The notes: generated by a model from the sequence alone, not told the origin. A stretch of DNA of 64,000 nt from Hypsibius dujardini (GCA_001579985.1 LRSR01005694.1:23813-87812); one strand, 5' to 3'. Counted from the stretch's first letter, positions 45,993 through 59,100 are shown. A program made the numbers and translations.

Positions 45993-48708
45993 TTAAATCA
46001 CCAGGGTCACCACTGAATAGATCACAGGATAGACGACAGCCGCGACACCGGCCACAAACACCACAGGGTGAATAACTTGATTAGTCCCCTGGGGGAATTC
46101 ATGGGCGGGGTTCAGATGGAACAGCAGCGACTCAAAGTCCCGATCGACTTTTGGCGGCCAACCGTAAGTCTTTATTCGTTTCTCCTTCAGGAATTGTTCG
46201 GCGGTTGAGCCGGCTTCCGGTTTCCGACAGACCACAACCAGCTCTTTCTCGTACAGCTCCCAGCCTACCCGAATGGGGCCGGGTTTGGATTCTGATCCCA
46301 CAACACCTGTAAGAAGGGTAATCACTGTTATCGCAAGGCCAGTAAATTCGGTAAACTTACATAGGGTGTTAAATAAATACAAGCTATTACTCGCGCTCTG
46401 CGCTCGCAAAAGGCAGAAATTTTGGCTTTGCAAGGCCATGTTGGAGTTTTAAATATATTTAGTGTGGTCTTATGTTTCTTTGTCACTCTATCTGTCTTTG
46501 TTTCCGTCTCCGGTCCTGTCGCTTTCCTGCTTACTATGTAGAATCAGGCTTAATATTATCTTTCGATTAGCTTCAAAATTGTAACAGATTCATCAATCAA
46601 TCAACTCAAGCCAAACATGGGAATCGAGAAGTTTTGAATGTTTCCAAAGCAGAGATTCTAGCACCACCTTGAACTTCTACAATGAGAACTGCTCCTCCCT
46701 AAATTTTGGAAAAGTTCTTAACAAAATTTGAATACAAAGCGAAGTACTGGCAGACAATTTAAATTTACTGTGCGCTAAGAATAGTATTCCTAAATATTAT
46801 CTAAAAGAATTTCAAACAAATCGTGGACTACAATTATTATTTTTCCGAACACCCATATCACTAGTCTTTCAAGCTTCTTTCAAGCAGAATACCTAATACT
46901 GTATTTTCGCGTTAGACAGGGACAGCCGTACTGGAGTGGAACGTTTGTACGGCTGTGTGCATCGTACACACAGCACAAGCGCCCCGTGGCCGATTAAACG
47001 TTCCACAGCTCGTACGCTGTCCCTGTCTAACGCGAAAATACAGTAATATAATTTCACGCTTGTGGTAAGGTAAATTTATGAATTAAAATATAATTTATCA
47101 TGATTGTGTCAAAGTTTATGAATTTATTATATTGTAATTTAAACAGCTAATTGTATGACAAAAATAGTTAAGAACATTCTTACATAATGATGGAACGAAG
47201 CATATACATTGTAAATAAAAGTGCGAGTAGCCCATACGAGTAGATTCCAAGCCTCTTAATTTGAGTTAAATCGCATTGACCTAAACTGACAATCCCATCT
47301 CAAGATCCTGGCGCAACCTACCCTACGCATCTGCACAGAAAGCGAAACGTAGTTGCAAACTTGCAACTTTTCAAAAGAGATTCAAAAGAGATACAGCATT
47401 ATTGTTGTTGAAATAACGAGTTTGAATTTGAATGAAATCATAAGTAAAATCAAATGAATCGGCAAAATGTATTTTATTTAAAAGAAGTTCCACATGTTCA
47501 GCATTTTTTTTGTGACTTGAAATACTAACTTGACTGAAATAAGAATTTACTTAAAGTAAAATCTGGTTTTTGAGCCTCTTAAAATATCTTTAAAATATAT
47601 ACAGACAACAAAGAAAAGCACTAATACCTTAAAGGTTAAACTGATCTCTGTCAACCAGGTTAATACTTTTTCCAAGATAAGAATTGAGACGCCAAATGGA
47701 GAAACCATCCGTGAGCGTTCTGTTCGAAAATAAATCGTATGTGCCGTTCTTGAATAACGTTTTAGTTACCTTCTAGCAAAAGTATATATTTGAGTCGAGA
47801 AAAATTGCTAACATAAGTGTTCCAATGGATGTGATGTGTCAGTTGTTGGTTTTATTAAAAAAACGTTTGTCTCAAAATCAATTGAAACACGTGTCTCATA
47901 TTTTTTACGAGAATTTCTCCATGAATTCACATTGTTTTCGTAAGTAAAAATTAATTAATTAAAACCCAGATTACTTAAAAATTACGCTCAAAGCAGTTCA
48001 AATGTTCAAATGTCAAATTTAAAAATATAAAAATAAAATTCAAAATTATTTCAAATTTCATTCAGAGTAATTGATTCACATTTTCGTAATCAAAAAAATA
48101 AAAGTCCAATTAATTCAAAATTACATTCAAAGTATTCCTTATTTTCGTGGTTAAAAATAATTAAATAAAAGTCTAAATTAATACAAAATTAAGTTCAAAG
48201 GAGTTCACATTTTTGTAATTAAAACCAAGTAATATAATCCAGCGTAAGTAATAAAAATTCTCGTACCAGAAACCAGTATGAGAGGCTTGGGACAGTCCGT
48301 CAGCTGATTCAGCCGTGCATTGATTGCATCATTGACTGAAGAAACCTGATAAAACTCCACCTACACACAAAACAAAACAAACACGTTTCATAATAAGCGT
48401 AACCCAGTTCAAAATGATTGTCCGAAAGTAATTCTTACCCCTCCGGTATTCACGTGAGGAGCACAACCATCTTTGCCGACCTTCTCCGTGGCAATCTGCA
48501 CCTTCCCATTGCCGCCCTCGTAGACCTCTATGCGTAAATTCCGATACGGCTGCGGAATGCCCAGTTCGTGGGCCAAACGCGGGATTCTCTTGCGAATAAT
48601 CTCCAAACTCGCATCGCTCATATCGCAGCTCTGTAAATCCCACAGGACGATCCCACTGAAGGGTTCCACCGCTCGCGGCTCCGACAGGCTCATCCTGGCG
48701 TCCCCCAT
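45993..48708 (-). CDS. Possible NYN-domain protein with C-terminal membrane anchor
   Basis: Three exons (48708-48439, 48360-48267, 46306-45993) join in phase to 225 residues. The opening FSGIVLWDLQSCDM resembles the first strand of NYN/MARF1-type RNase domains (hydrophobic-WD), and NDAINARLNQL...PLILVSG resembles their later acidic strand region. ELYEKELVVVCRKPEAGSTA then fits a Rossmann-like strand. The NYN call is inference from short motifs. The last 25 residues are hydrophobic (VVFVAGVAAVVYPVIYSVVTLVI), a possible tail anchor. An alternative short form starting at ATG 46439 is open through the acceptor, but contains a 60-base segment with perfect GTAAGT and TTCTTACAG ends. The 2-kb second intron holds a 145-bp mobile element and a minisatellite. 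Confidence 0.5.
46899..47043. mobile_element. 145-bp terminal-inverted-repeat element, second type
   Basis: The first 28 bases (from CTGTATTTTCGCGTTAGACA) are the exact complement of the last 28, and homology continues imperfectly to about 56 bases per arm, so the whole unit can fold. It is flanked by TA. It has the same length and the same CTGTA end as the element at 43278-43422, but a different interior. No coding capacity. A smaller internal hairpin (CTGTGTG/CACACAG) sits near the centre. Confidence 0.85.
47930..48245. repeat. Degenerate AT-rich minisatellite, period about 70-80
   Basis: Repeated blocks of GTAATTAAAA-, TAAAAGTC-AATTAAT-CAAAATTA and TTCAAAG-ATTC. There are about four diverged copies, within intron 2 of the NYN-like gene. 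Confidence 0.6.
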
Positions 48709-50254
48709 AGTGGACAAAAAATGTACCAAAAATTGTCCGTTGCAGTTGCAAAGGAAGCCTAAAGAGAGATTATAAAGGCAGTGCTGGCGCACACAACGGA
48801 AAGAAGAATTGTCTATCACTTTTCAGGTCAGCTGAACATGTGTGCTTTGTGATTAGTGTTTGTATACATATAGTACATGTACTGAATGAAGGGTTATCAG
48901 TAACAAGGGATCAACAACGACACCACGACGTTCCTTCCTTCCAACGTGCGTGACAAAATTACGAACGCTGGGGTTGGTACATATACAGATATATATTCCT
49001 TAGGTCCTCCAACGTTCAACAGCCGGAAACGCGCAACGTTGGCGGCTTTATTGCCTCATTATTGTTTGCGTAATACTCTAGTGCGGCGTTAAAAAGGTTG
49101 GAAAGGAATTCCACTTGTTGCAGATTTATTTTGCAGTTGTGGCACTATGCAAAGTTCGGAGGGTTGAAAGTAATAAATGGGTTTATAATAAATAATAAAA
49201 TGGGTTTATATAGTAGTCACAGGCAGACAGACGGATAAAATTCGGAAAGAAGTTTTGGAAGTAAAAAGAGATTGCAGATAGGTAAACACTACATGCATGG
49301 TCTTTCGCTCTCTCTTTCTAGTGGTGTGTGAGTCAGGCGAGAGGTGTGTGTGATATTGCGCCAAAACCGGTTTGGAGAGAAGATATATAAAAACACTAAC
49401 GACATGTGCATTCTCTGAGGCACAGATTGCTTTGTCAGGGTTTTTAGCGACAGAGGGAGACTTCAGAGAGCAGCTTTGCTGTTTCCGGTGTCTTTCTGAA
49501 AATGACGCGCCTAATTTCGGAGACGTGTGGCGCCATCTGGAATCCACGGTAACGGAATTAACTAGTTCCATGAAAAATAAATGATACGCAGAATGAAAAA
49601 TACTCAGGCAAAAGCTAGTGTTCGAAAATTACTTGAAAAGTTATTGTAAAGTGGATCATAAATCAGTTGATAGTGAAACGCATTTAATAATACAAAACTG
49701 GATATGTCTATTTATTCTGCGAATTTCTTTCGGTATAATACTGGCGCTTTTTCATACCCATTAAAGCCAAAATTGCGCCTCTTGTTCCCAGCCCTGTTTG
49801 AGTAGTCAGTCAGTTGTATGAGCATTCTGCAAAATGTTGCAAAAAAATAGAAAGTGAGTGAATCCAGAGAACCGGATATTTAATTAGACTTAAATGTTAA
49901 CTACTAGTCACTATAATTCCGCCATTGTTTTCTTAAAATCTTTGTACTTAATTTGAATGCTTTTATTAATTTAGCAAATAATCATCTGTGATTTCGTTGA
50001 TTTTTTGTGGCTTTAGTAGGCTTAAGTAGAAAGGTATCAGTTTTTGCTTTTGGCAAGCAATTTAAATAGCTGTCGTGTTACTCGTGTAAGAGTATAAGAC
50101 TCTCCAAACAACCCCGCCGCGCATTCTTTGACAATTAAGACATAAATTAATCTAAAAACTAAATGGTGTCAACTTGGAATATACGAATTTGTTCTAAAAC
50201 TGCCATAATTCGGGTTCTTCGGCGTTCGGCGGCAGTATGTCCTGGATTCTGCTG
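48709..50254. other. Intergenic region, no gene seen
   Basis: Upstream of the NYN-like gene and downstream of the MOXD1-like gene. Open frames of 70-121 codons at 49206-49584 overlap on both strands and resemble nothing known. Confidence 0.5.
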
Positions 50255-53200
50255 TTAACAGGTGTTTTGTGACTGGTCGATATACCAACCGCTCTCCGGC
50301 GGTTCATCATCCAATACAACGCTGACATTGCCCTGAAAAAAAGCCCAGATCAATTTGAGGGTAAAAAATAATTGAAGTATCACTACGCTCTCGCGCACCT
50401 TTCCAATACAAATGCCGAGGTAGTTCATTTCGGTGTAAAAGTCCTCAAACGGGGCAGCCAAATCAGGAGTCCATTTTTGACTGGTTATCAATGAAGTTAC
50501 AGGACCCTTCAAAAAACCCTTTACCGCGTGTCTGACAGATTCGTTATACGAGTGGAGCATTGCCGGGGAGACGTTGAGGATTCCATACTGGAGGATCCTA
50601 TAATAAATGTCACATATCCTTGACCACGTTTTGTTCTAAATTAGAACTTTCAAATTTAAATATTTACGGAATAATTTTAGCTTTCGATCAAACCGATTCA
50701 TTAGTAGGTTATATATCTGAATTATGTATTTAAGTTAGTAGTTTTAATTACAATCAGGAGCATATTTTCTAAGGTTATACTTATTGCGCTCTGTTGTGAA
50801 ATGTTTGATCCAAAATTTTAATGACAATTAAATATATACATGTTTTTTGTATACTAAAAATAATCTGAACTAAAACATTTAAATTGACTAAAAAGTCTGA
50901 ATTACAGTGGTTAATTCTGTTATGAAAGGCTTGGTTCAAAATTTTACTGAGAATTGAAAGTCTATATTTTTTGAATTCTAATAAGAGTTTGAACTAAAAA
51001 TTTAAAATAGCTTTTAGTTAAAGAAATATTACTAAATAATATTTGTACTTTGCTGGGGTCAACCCGATGGTGTCCAAATAGGATGGAAGGTTGAACATCG
51101 CACCACATGTCGACAGATCAGCTTTCGGGTAATAATCCAGGAACACCAGACACATTTCCTCCATACTTCCCTCACCACCCTGGGGAAGTAGGAAATATAT
51201 TTTATAATGAAAAATGTATGAATAGACCATTTAAAAATATCAAGCTCACATAAACAGGATTGGAGTCGTTTATACTTGTATAGTTGCATTCCATGACGAT
51301 GCGATCGCCCTAAACGTTCCCGGATAAAGACTCATCAGTAATCCGATCGTGAGTACAGAAGATCAATCCATATAGTTATTAAATTATTTTTTTCATTTAT
51401 TTGTAATGGGCAACAACAGATGTCCTTACCGGCAGGAATTTTCTGAATGGTTCCACTGGTTTGGATTGCTGGAAATTGAAATCCCAGTGCAGTTCAGACG
51501 CCAGCGGTGGGAGAATCTCTTGGTCCCCACGGAAATGGCGGGCTACTCCACTCAGTCCTTGGTAGATAACAATGAATTTCATAAATTAATCATAATTCAT
51601 TATGTGGACAAAATTGTGAGGATTAAACGTACCGCGGTTGTGCATGTGGACAGCAGCAGAATAGATGTTGATGCCGTCCGGTGGTAACTAATAAAGCAAA
51701 ATTGCAAATTAAATTCATTCATTATAATCAATGTGAAGAAAGAAAAAAATGGAGAAGTCTGTTTGAGTATGAGTACATATCACTGCATGCAGGAACTCTG
51801 ATGGTTCTCTAAGATGCAGTAGGTATGTGGCAGAACTTTTATTATTTATATAGCATTATATATAAATAATTTCTTTTTCAACTCAATTCAACTCGAGTCA
51901 ATATATTCCAGCGTTGAAAATACTAAAAACGGCAAGGACCAGCAAATTAAATTTTTTTCATACTAAAGGTTGAATTGTTATGAGTGGACGTGATTGACTT
52001 TCATAACTGAAATGAGTTGCCGGTAACGTGTGCCTTGTGCCACGCCATATTCATTGTACTCTTGCGTACCAAACGTGAAGTACATTTGTCCGAGCACTGG
52101 CCTTGAATATGGAACGTATCCAGTCCTGGTGGTATGGTCATCGTGACTGCAATGGTATTCAAGATAATTCCAAATTGATTATTTATTTTTTTGTGCCTTT
52201 TGCAGTCACAGCTGACTGGGGACGATGTTTAGAGGGGCGAAAGCAAAATGCTTTCGCTTTATTTTTATTTTCAAACAGTACTAGTGATGATTTATAACAT
52301 TTATTTTACACGCGTGTGGTCTCAAGAACTTTATTTGGCGAAATTTTCTGTGGAAAATTGCATTTTCTCAGATTTTTAAAAACCTAATTTTACCATTTGA
52401 CATAAACTAGCTCAAAATTCAATTTCCAATTGATTGGCATTAGCAGAAGATTGTTTTGGTCTCAGGGGCGGAGCTAGGAGCCATTTTGAACCGAGGTTGC
52501 TGACGTCCGAGTGACATTGAAGCAAGGACCCGTAACTCCACCCCCTGACATGGCATAGTATGCTGAAGATGTCAATCGTTTCCAAAGTCAATTTGGCATT
52601 CCATTTCAAAATGATTTTGGATTTCAACCTTTTTTCAAAATGGTTTTTACATTTTTATTCTGTAAAAATCAAGAGAAATGTAAACTTCCAGTGTATTTTC
52701 CGGACTTTGACTTTCGCCAAACACTACCTTTTGAGATCACACCGGTAAATTGAACTTCATAAATCATCCCCTAATAAGATACTATTTAAAAAATTAAGGC
52801 GGTAACAGTCCCCCTCTGAAAATTGTCCCAAGTGAGGATGATTTAGTTGTAACGCACAGCAAGTTTATATATACTCACAATCTAAACTGAGAACGCCGGC
52901 CATGAGAGTGCCGCTGTCGTATTTGCGCACCTTGTCCGTCAGCAGAAATCGCATCCCCGAATCGTCCGTAAAGACTAAACCAGACAACAAGAAAAGACCA
53001 GCATTTATATTGACGTCATTTATTTGTTATATGACTGGTCAGTTATATCTAATATAGGCACTTTTTCGCTCGGGGTTGTTGTAGTGAATCTGAAGGACGA
53101 CTTGCAGACCCGACATTTCCGGTGTAAATGGAAGACCCACGTCAGCTGGTTCGTACTCTGTTTCCTGTATTCAAAGGAGACAAAAATTGTCAATAAAATT

Positions 53201-54812
53201 CAATAGATGGGGCCACAAAAAGGGTACTTTTTATACCGGAGCGCCCATCGCCCAACCGCCGATGAGGTTCTGACAATACTGCATGATGAAGCTGTTACTG
53301 GTCGGGCCGCAGTCAAAAAAATCGCGACTGCTGTATTGGGCCGGAAGGGGTTTGCAGACGTACAGCAACATGTGGTGGATTTGTTTCATATTTTGTTTGT
53401 TAATGATCGGTTGAGACTAAACAAAAAAAATTAATTAATCGGCCTGCATATTTATCTGTTTTTATTACTTGACATCTGTAAACTTACTGCGATAGACTGA
53501 TACTTCTTCTCAAAGTTGGGCAGTGTGGTCAGCTTGCAGTTGTAACGGGTGTCAGCATCTCCCGTAATGGTTCTCTATATTATACAAATAAATTACTGTT
53601 AAGTTGCGAAATATTAAATCAGTTCAGAAATTCATACATACATTTTGGATAGCTAGTTTGCTGAAAAAATTGTCATGCAGTTTTTATTACATTTATTATC
53701 ATAAAAATGTTTTATCATTAAATATTTTGAATCTTTTAAGTTTAATATAAATGTTATACAAAATTTTAATATAAATGTTAACTATAAAATGTTTTCAATG
53801 TTTCAATGTTTTGATATAAAATGTCTTATACAATTAGTGCTTTGGTACTTTGTCTCACGTACGTTGTCCATCCGGAACTCTAAGCTCATGGAGACTTCCG
53901 AAGAAATATCTGGATCGTCCAAGTTATCGTCTTGCAGAAAATTGACCGAAGTTGTTCCCCGAAAATTATGCTTTTTAATTGTTGCTGTTGGTGATGGCGG
54001 AGCGACAAAATTCCCGGCATAGATGATTGATGTTATAGAATTCTATAAAGTTGGATTTAATGAACAGCTTGATGATGTTTTAAAAAATTCCTCGCAATAT
54101 TGCAATTCATTCAGGCAGTTATTCAGTTAGCTGACAGAAGATTGAGTTCCTACGGTAAAGGGTCTGTCCGACGAATCACAGGTCCTTAGTCGTCGAACAG
54201 CTCGAATAGTGGTATATGTTTTGTTCTTCGAACCAGACACCGCCTGCCAGTCTTGTTGCGTATCCAGGGTCAGGTTGACGGCCATCATAGCCATATTTGC
54301 TGTCAAATAGCGGTCCTTCAATGAAAAATACGGGACACTTAATTATGCATTTTAGTATTACAATTTACAATTTAATTTTTGTACATTATATATTATAGTT
54401 CATTATTAAACCAAACTAAAAAAATTCAATTTACAGTTCAAGTTTCATACATTATACATGGTTAATTATTTTATACAATACTTTTAAACAAATCAAAACT
54501 TGCCTGAATAACAACTTCCTTAGTGGAATCATTGACGTAGCCGAATAAAACGTCAGCCTGGTCCATCCCGCCCGTGGGAGAGAGCCCGAACGCCAACCAT
54601 CCCAAGGTGGGATAGGCCAATTGGACTTCAATATGGGTGGCATTGGTGCCCCAGGAGAGGTCCAGGTTCTGTTGGCCACTGCTTCCGGTGAGGGTGCTCA
54701 GGGTCTGTGTTCGAGTTAAGTCTAGACATCGTATGGTGGTGGGTGCGAGGCTGATGATGATGATGGCGACAATTTGAATGGAAAGTCCACCGAAAAAATT
54801 AAGAGTCGCCAT
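50255..54812 (-). CDS. DBH-like copper monooxygenase (MOXD1-like)
   Basis: Member of the copper type II ascorbate-dependent monooxygenase family, most like MOXD1. Fourteen exons (54812-54504, 54315-54154, 54042-53863, 53574-53488, 53416-53237, 53164-53062, 52974-52879, 52146-52070, 51687-51633, 51557-51430, 51309-51250, 51179-51049, 50597-50399, 50332-50255) give 614 residues, close to mammalian MOXD1. A signal peptide (to about residue 29) precedes a DOMON domain (LGWLAFGLSPTGGMDQADVL). CuA-site histidines are in QIHHMLLYVC and LQIHYNN. CuB-site ligands are HMH in AAVHMHN and the methionine of EEMCLVF. All ligands I can check are present, so it should be active in the secretory pathway. The substrate is unknown, as for MOXD1. 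Exon 1 uses a GC donor (CAG|GCAAGT). The start of exon 3 was set so that it joins in frame as NSITSIIYAG. Intron 7 contains a foldback element. Confidence 0.93.
52310..52760. mobile_element. Foldback repeat, copy 5 (MOXD1-like intron 7)
   Basis: The halves AAATTTTCTGTGG, CAATTTCCAATTGATTGGCA and CAGGGGCGGAGCTAGG face ACTCCACCCCCTGA, CAAAGTCAATTTGGCATTCC and CTGTAAAAATCAAGAG. Same organisation as the other copies, more diverged. Confidence 0.6.
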
Positions 54813-56112
54813 AGCTTAAGCTGTTTGTGTAACTGAAGACTCGTCTGATGGACTTTCTTATAATGGTGAAGACGATCGTCTTACAGGAAAAATTGCTGAC
54901 AGAACCGTTTTCTCTTACAAAGAATCGCCTTTCAATGCGTGTATATTTTGTCTTTATAATGCGGCGTTGTCAGTTTACGGGGTGAGGAATGGAGGGAGGC
55001 GTCTGATTGCGACAGACGTTTTTTTTGAATAAATACTTTTCAAGGCAAATAATGGACCTGTAAGCAATATTTTCGGTCACCGTTCTGTCCGCGTGGGATG
55101 TGTTCGTAGTTTAAGCATCCAAATCTGTAGCTCTCCTTTTAGGGATGGCAAAAATTAACATTAGTCATCTGATAATTTTTTTGTGATTTAAAAATTAGTT
55201 ACTAAAGGATTTTTAGTTTAGTTATTTTAGTTGCCTAATTTGTGTTTTTTCAGTTTCCCAATTTAACTTTTTAGTAACTAACATTTTAAGTTTAAATCCT
55301 TTTACAAATAAAAAAGACTAAAGCCAAGGAACTAGTTACTTAAAGTTTTAGTTTAATTAAAGTTTATTGGTTCACTTCAGTTTTTCATTCCTTAGAGTCT
55401 CTTTGAGTTGTAAAAATGTTGGTTCATCTCTTGACTGCCTTTCGAGTCATTTTATCCAGTAAGATGCACGCGGCTTTTTGGTGGATTGGACAATGGAGCA
55501 GTTATCTTATTAAATTATCAAAAATTCAAAGCTGAAAACCCTCTGTTTTTATACCACCAATATATGAAGCAAAATGAGAAACAGTCTACGTACTCATGAG
55601 AAGGAGAAAGAAGATTGCTCTGAAGATCCGTACAATAGGAGGAGTGACAACTGGAACATCTATTCTGATGCTAGCGTCTGATGCATCTTGTGGCATTCAA
55701 ATCCCCCCCCCCCGTTGAACAAGGGAAACAGCGCACCTCTTTTCGCATACCTGAAAACTACGGAAAAACGACAAAACAAAAGTGGGAAAACTAAGAAAAT
55801 CCAATGTAACGAAAAGTGAAAACAGGAAAAAACTAAAATTTTCAAAAAAGGAAAACTACGAAAATAGATTTTACTAAAAACGAGAAAAAACACAATTTAA
55901 TATTTATTTAACCGTGTCCTTAGCATGTGCAGGTGTATGAGCCGTTTTTTCCTTCGTACTTTTCATGTGGGTTCTTTTCACATCGATCTCCTTTTTTTGC
56001 CCTCTTTTGTCATGATTTTCACTTGTTTTAGCCGATTTGGAGTGAAGTTGAGCAGCTGTGTGCTTTTTCCGTAATTTTCATATAGGCCTCCTTTTTAGTC
56101 TACGAGCCGAGA
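54813..56112. other. Intergenic region, no gene seen
   Basis: Presumed MOXD1-like promoter followed by AT-rich and A-rich sequence, with a C run near 55705-55715. Nothing with coding support. Confidence 0.5.
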
Positions 56113-59100
56113 TTAAATCCGAAGAAAGAGAGCCGGAACCTGGTCGGGAGTCCAGTTGGCAGAATTGGCGGTGTGTGGTTGGAGAACCTTATACATTTTC
56201 CCCGCATGGCTCACTCTTTCGCCCAAGAAAAAGCGGGCTCCTCTCTGCCACTTCCGAGCCGACTTATTATTCTCCGAAAGATCCAAGAGCAAGCTAGCCG
56301 GCCTGCCAGGAGAATAGACGTTTCGCGTGACAAGGTCCAGCGGGATCTCCGCGAAGAGAGCCGGTACCTGATCGGGCGTCCAGTTGGCTGCATCCGCAGT
56401 ATGTGCCTGTAGTACCGTATAAATCTTCCCCCGAAAAGACACCTCATCCCCAACAGCGAAGGACTCACCGAGCTTCCATTCGCGAACCGATGGTACCTGC
56501 AACTTTGGAGGCAACATAAAACGTGACGTTAGAGATGTTCGCCCTTCCAAGGGACGAAATGTCGACGTGGAAGAAGGGGCTGCTGTAGACCGGTACTGCT
56601 TGGTCGAGGTAGAAGAGGAAACACAGGTGGCAGGGGTGGATGTCGTTTCCGTTCGGCAGCCGTACATGCGGTTGAGCTTGCGGATGTCAGCTTCGCTGAG
56701 GCCATCTTCCCTACCCAAAGTCTTGCCCTTATACTGGGGCTTGGGTATAATTGTCGGTCCGACCGGTTTGGTGGGGTCCTCCTTGTCACGTTTGGCGAAG
56801 GCAAAGCGAGTGTAGTGCATGAGGGAACCGAAATCATACTCTTCCTCGAAGCTCGTTGTGATTTCGTGGGGGAACTTGCGAAAGTTCTGCTCCATCCCTA
56901 ATGACATAATTAAAAACGGACACTTCAGATGGAATAAGAGCAGTTGTACCACAATTGTTCCCTCTCCCATACACCACCTTTTACTATTGTCACCCCTACA
57001 TCACTATATCATAGTCACTTCCTTTTCCCAAATAAAACATAATAAAGTATTCTTTGACATCCACTGACTCGAAATTAGTGTTTTTTTAATATCTCTTTTT
57101 TCACTCAATTAAAATATATTACTATATATTTGCCCAAGAAATAATTTAAATTACTTTTTAATTTAATAAAAAAAATTTGGCCGCTGTATTATAATATATT
57201 AATACAATTAAAATTCTTCATGATTTTATATTAAAATATATTAATATTTTCAACGATAAAAAATATTCAATGCATGGGATTTTTTAGCCAGCTAGCCAGC
57301 GGAACTGAAGATTAACAGAAACCGTTTGTTCATTTAACCGTTCGTTTGACGGTTATTTCGCCAATATTAACCATGATAAAAAGCTACTAATCTTCGGAGA
57401 CTTCAAACGAAAGTGAAGAACTTCTCCAAATCTAAAAGTCAAATTCAAGCTACATTTGAGTGCTTCGCGGTTTCAAGCAATCAACGCAGGCAATGGCTGA
57501 CAAACACTCATACTAAATTACTTGAACGCACACGTGCGGATTCAACACGCAACAATCACGTGACCAGTTCACGTTTCATGAGATACACTGACATGTCACA
57601 TGTACTGCACTGAACTGAACTCTTTTGAATTGAACGAGGACCGATTTCAATTGTCAATTAAAATACCAGAGCCAATTTTTAATATATTAAAATGAAAAAG
57701 TCATTTAATATATTAATATTGAAACGGTTGCAATTCTAATATTCAAATTAATAACTTACCGGCAGCTGATGTTTTAATTACTTTTTAATTTAATACCCTC
57801 TTCAAAAAATCATTTAATTTAATATTTTAATATATTAATTAAAATTCAAAAAGCCAAAAATAGGGGTATTTTAATATGTCTATTAATATATTAAAAAAAC
57901 ACTACTCGAAATCACATTTGAAATCGCTTGGTATGGGGGAAAAAAAATGGAAAATGAGGAGGGTGGAGCTATAAGCACTGATAGAACCCGGTTGTTACAG
58001 TCCACTAGCTGTGCATGAACAGGAATACTTTACCCAATAACAATCATAACTCCTCCCCCTCGTTATTGAAAACATTTGGTTGATACCAATCGATTTGCAA
58101 TTAAATTTTGAGTTAGTTGGGCTCTTGCAGGCACTGGAATCTAATTGCCCAATCTCTTAAATTTTTCCCAGTTGATAAAAGTATTATTCCCGGCAAGTAA
58201 TGTTTTCAAAAATTGTCTTAGGGGAATAGTTCTTCACACAAAAAATTTGGCTGCCATTTGAGACTGAAACTGCTGAATAATTCATTGTGAGCTGACCATC
58301 TCAAGTTACATCTCGATTGGATGCTCGAGCAAGAAATGCAAAGTTATTAAGGATACTTACAACCAAATTCATTTGACTGAGATTTTGCTTAGTGTTGGAT
58401 CGTGTTATATACATGTAGATGTTTCAGTTTCCCAATGGTGGAATCAAAGTGGGTGACATTATGGTGGAAGAAGGTCAAAGAGGGCGACTATAACTGTTTT
58501 TTAAGAATAATGTGATGCAATGAGAAATATACCTCTTTGAATATTTCCCTTGACGATCTCCACATAATCGTCACGGTCGTGTCGCGCCTGTTCATGCAGG
58601 AACCCTACATCATATCATCCCCATTTGTTGGTTTGAAGTATGCGAACGAACATATGCCAAATAACCAAGACTGGACTAGACTCACCTAAGGCATGCATTA
58701 GTTCGTGTTGAGCCGTTCCAATCGATATACAACCTGGAGATGAAGAGATAAAGTATCAATACAGACATGGTCAACTGGTGCACAGGGTATTTTTCCCTGT
58801 TAACATGTGTGGTATCCAAGATAAATATTTGGTAATTCGTAAAGTCACATTTTTTTGACAGCTAGGGATATATTAAATGCACCTGCTGAAAGAAACAGCC
58901 GTTGTCCACCTTTCTGGCGTCCGACGTTAGATTTACAGCTAGAAATATGGGACAGATTAAACGCATGTACAGAGCCTCTAGTGGACCTACCGGTAGGCCC
59001 ACACCGACAGATTTGCTGCGGACGCACGCAGCTACTCTTACTCGTTTAGAAATCCCGGAACCAGCAATATGAAATACTCTTCATCCGACCGGTTACTTTC

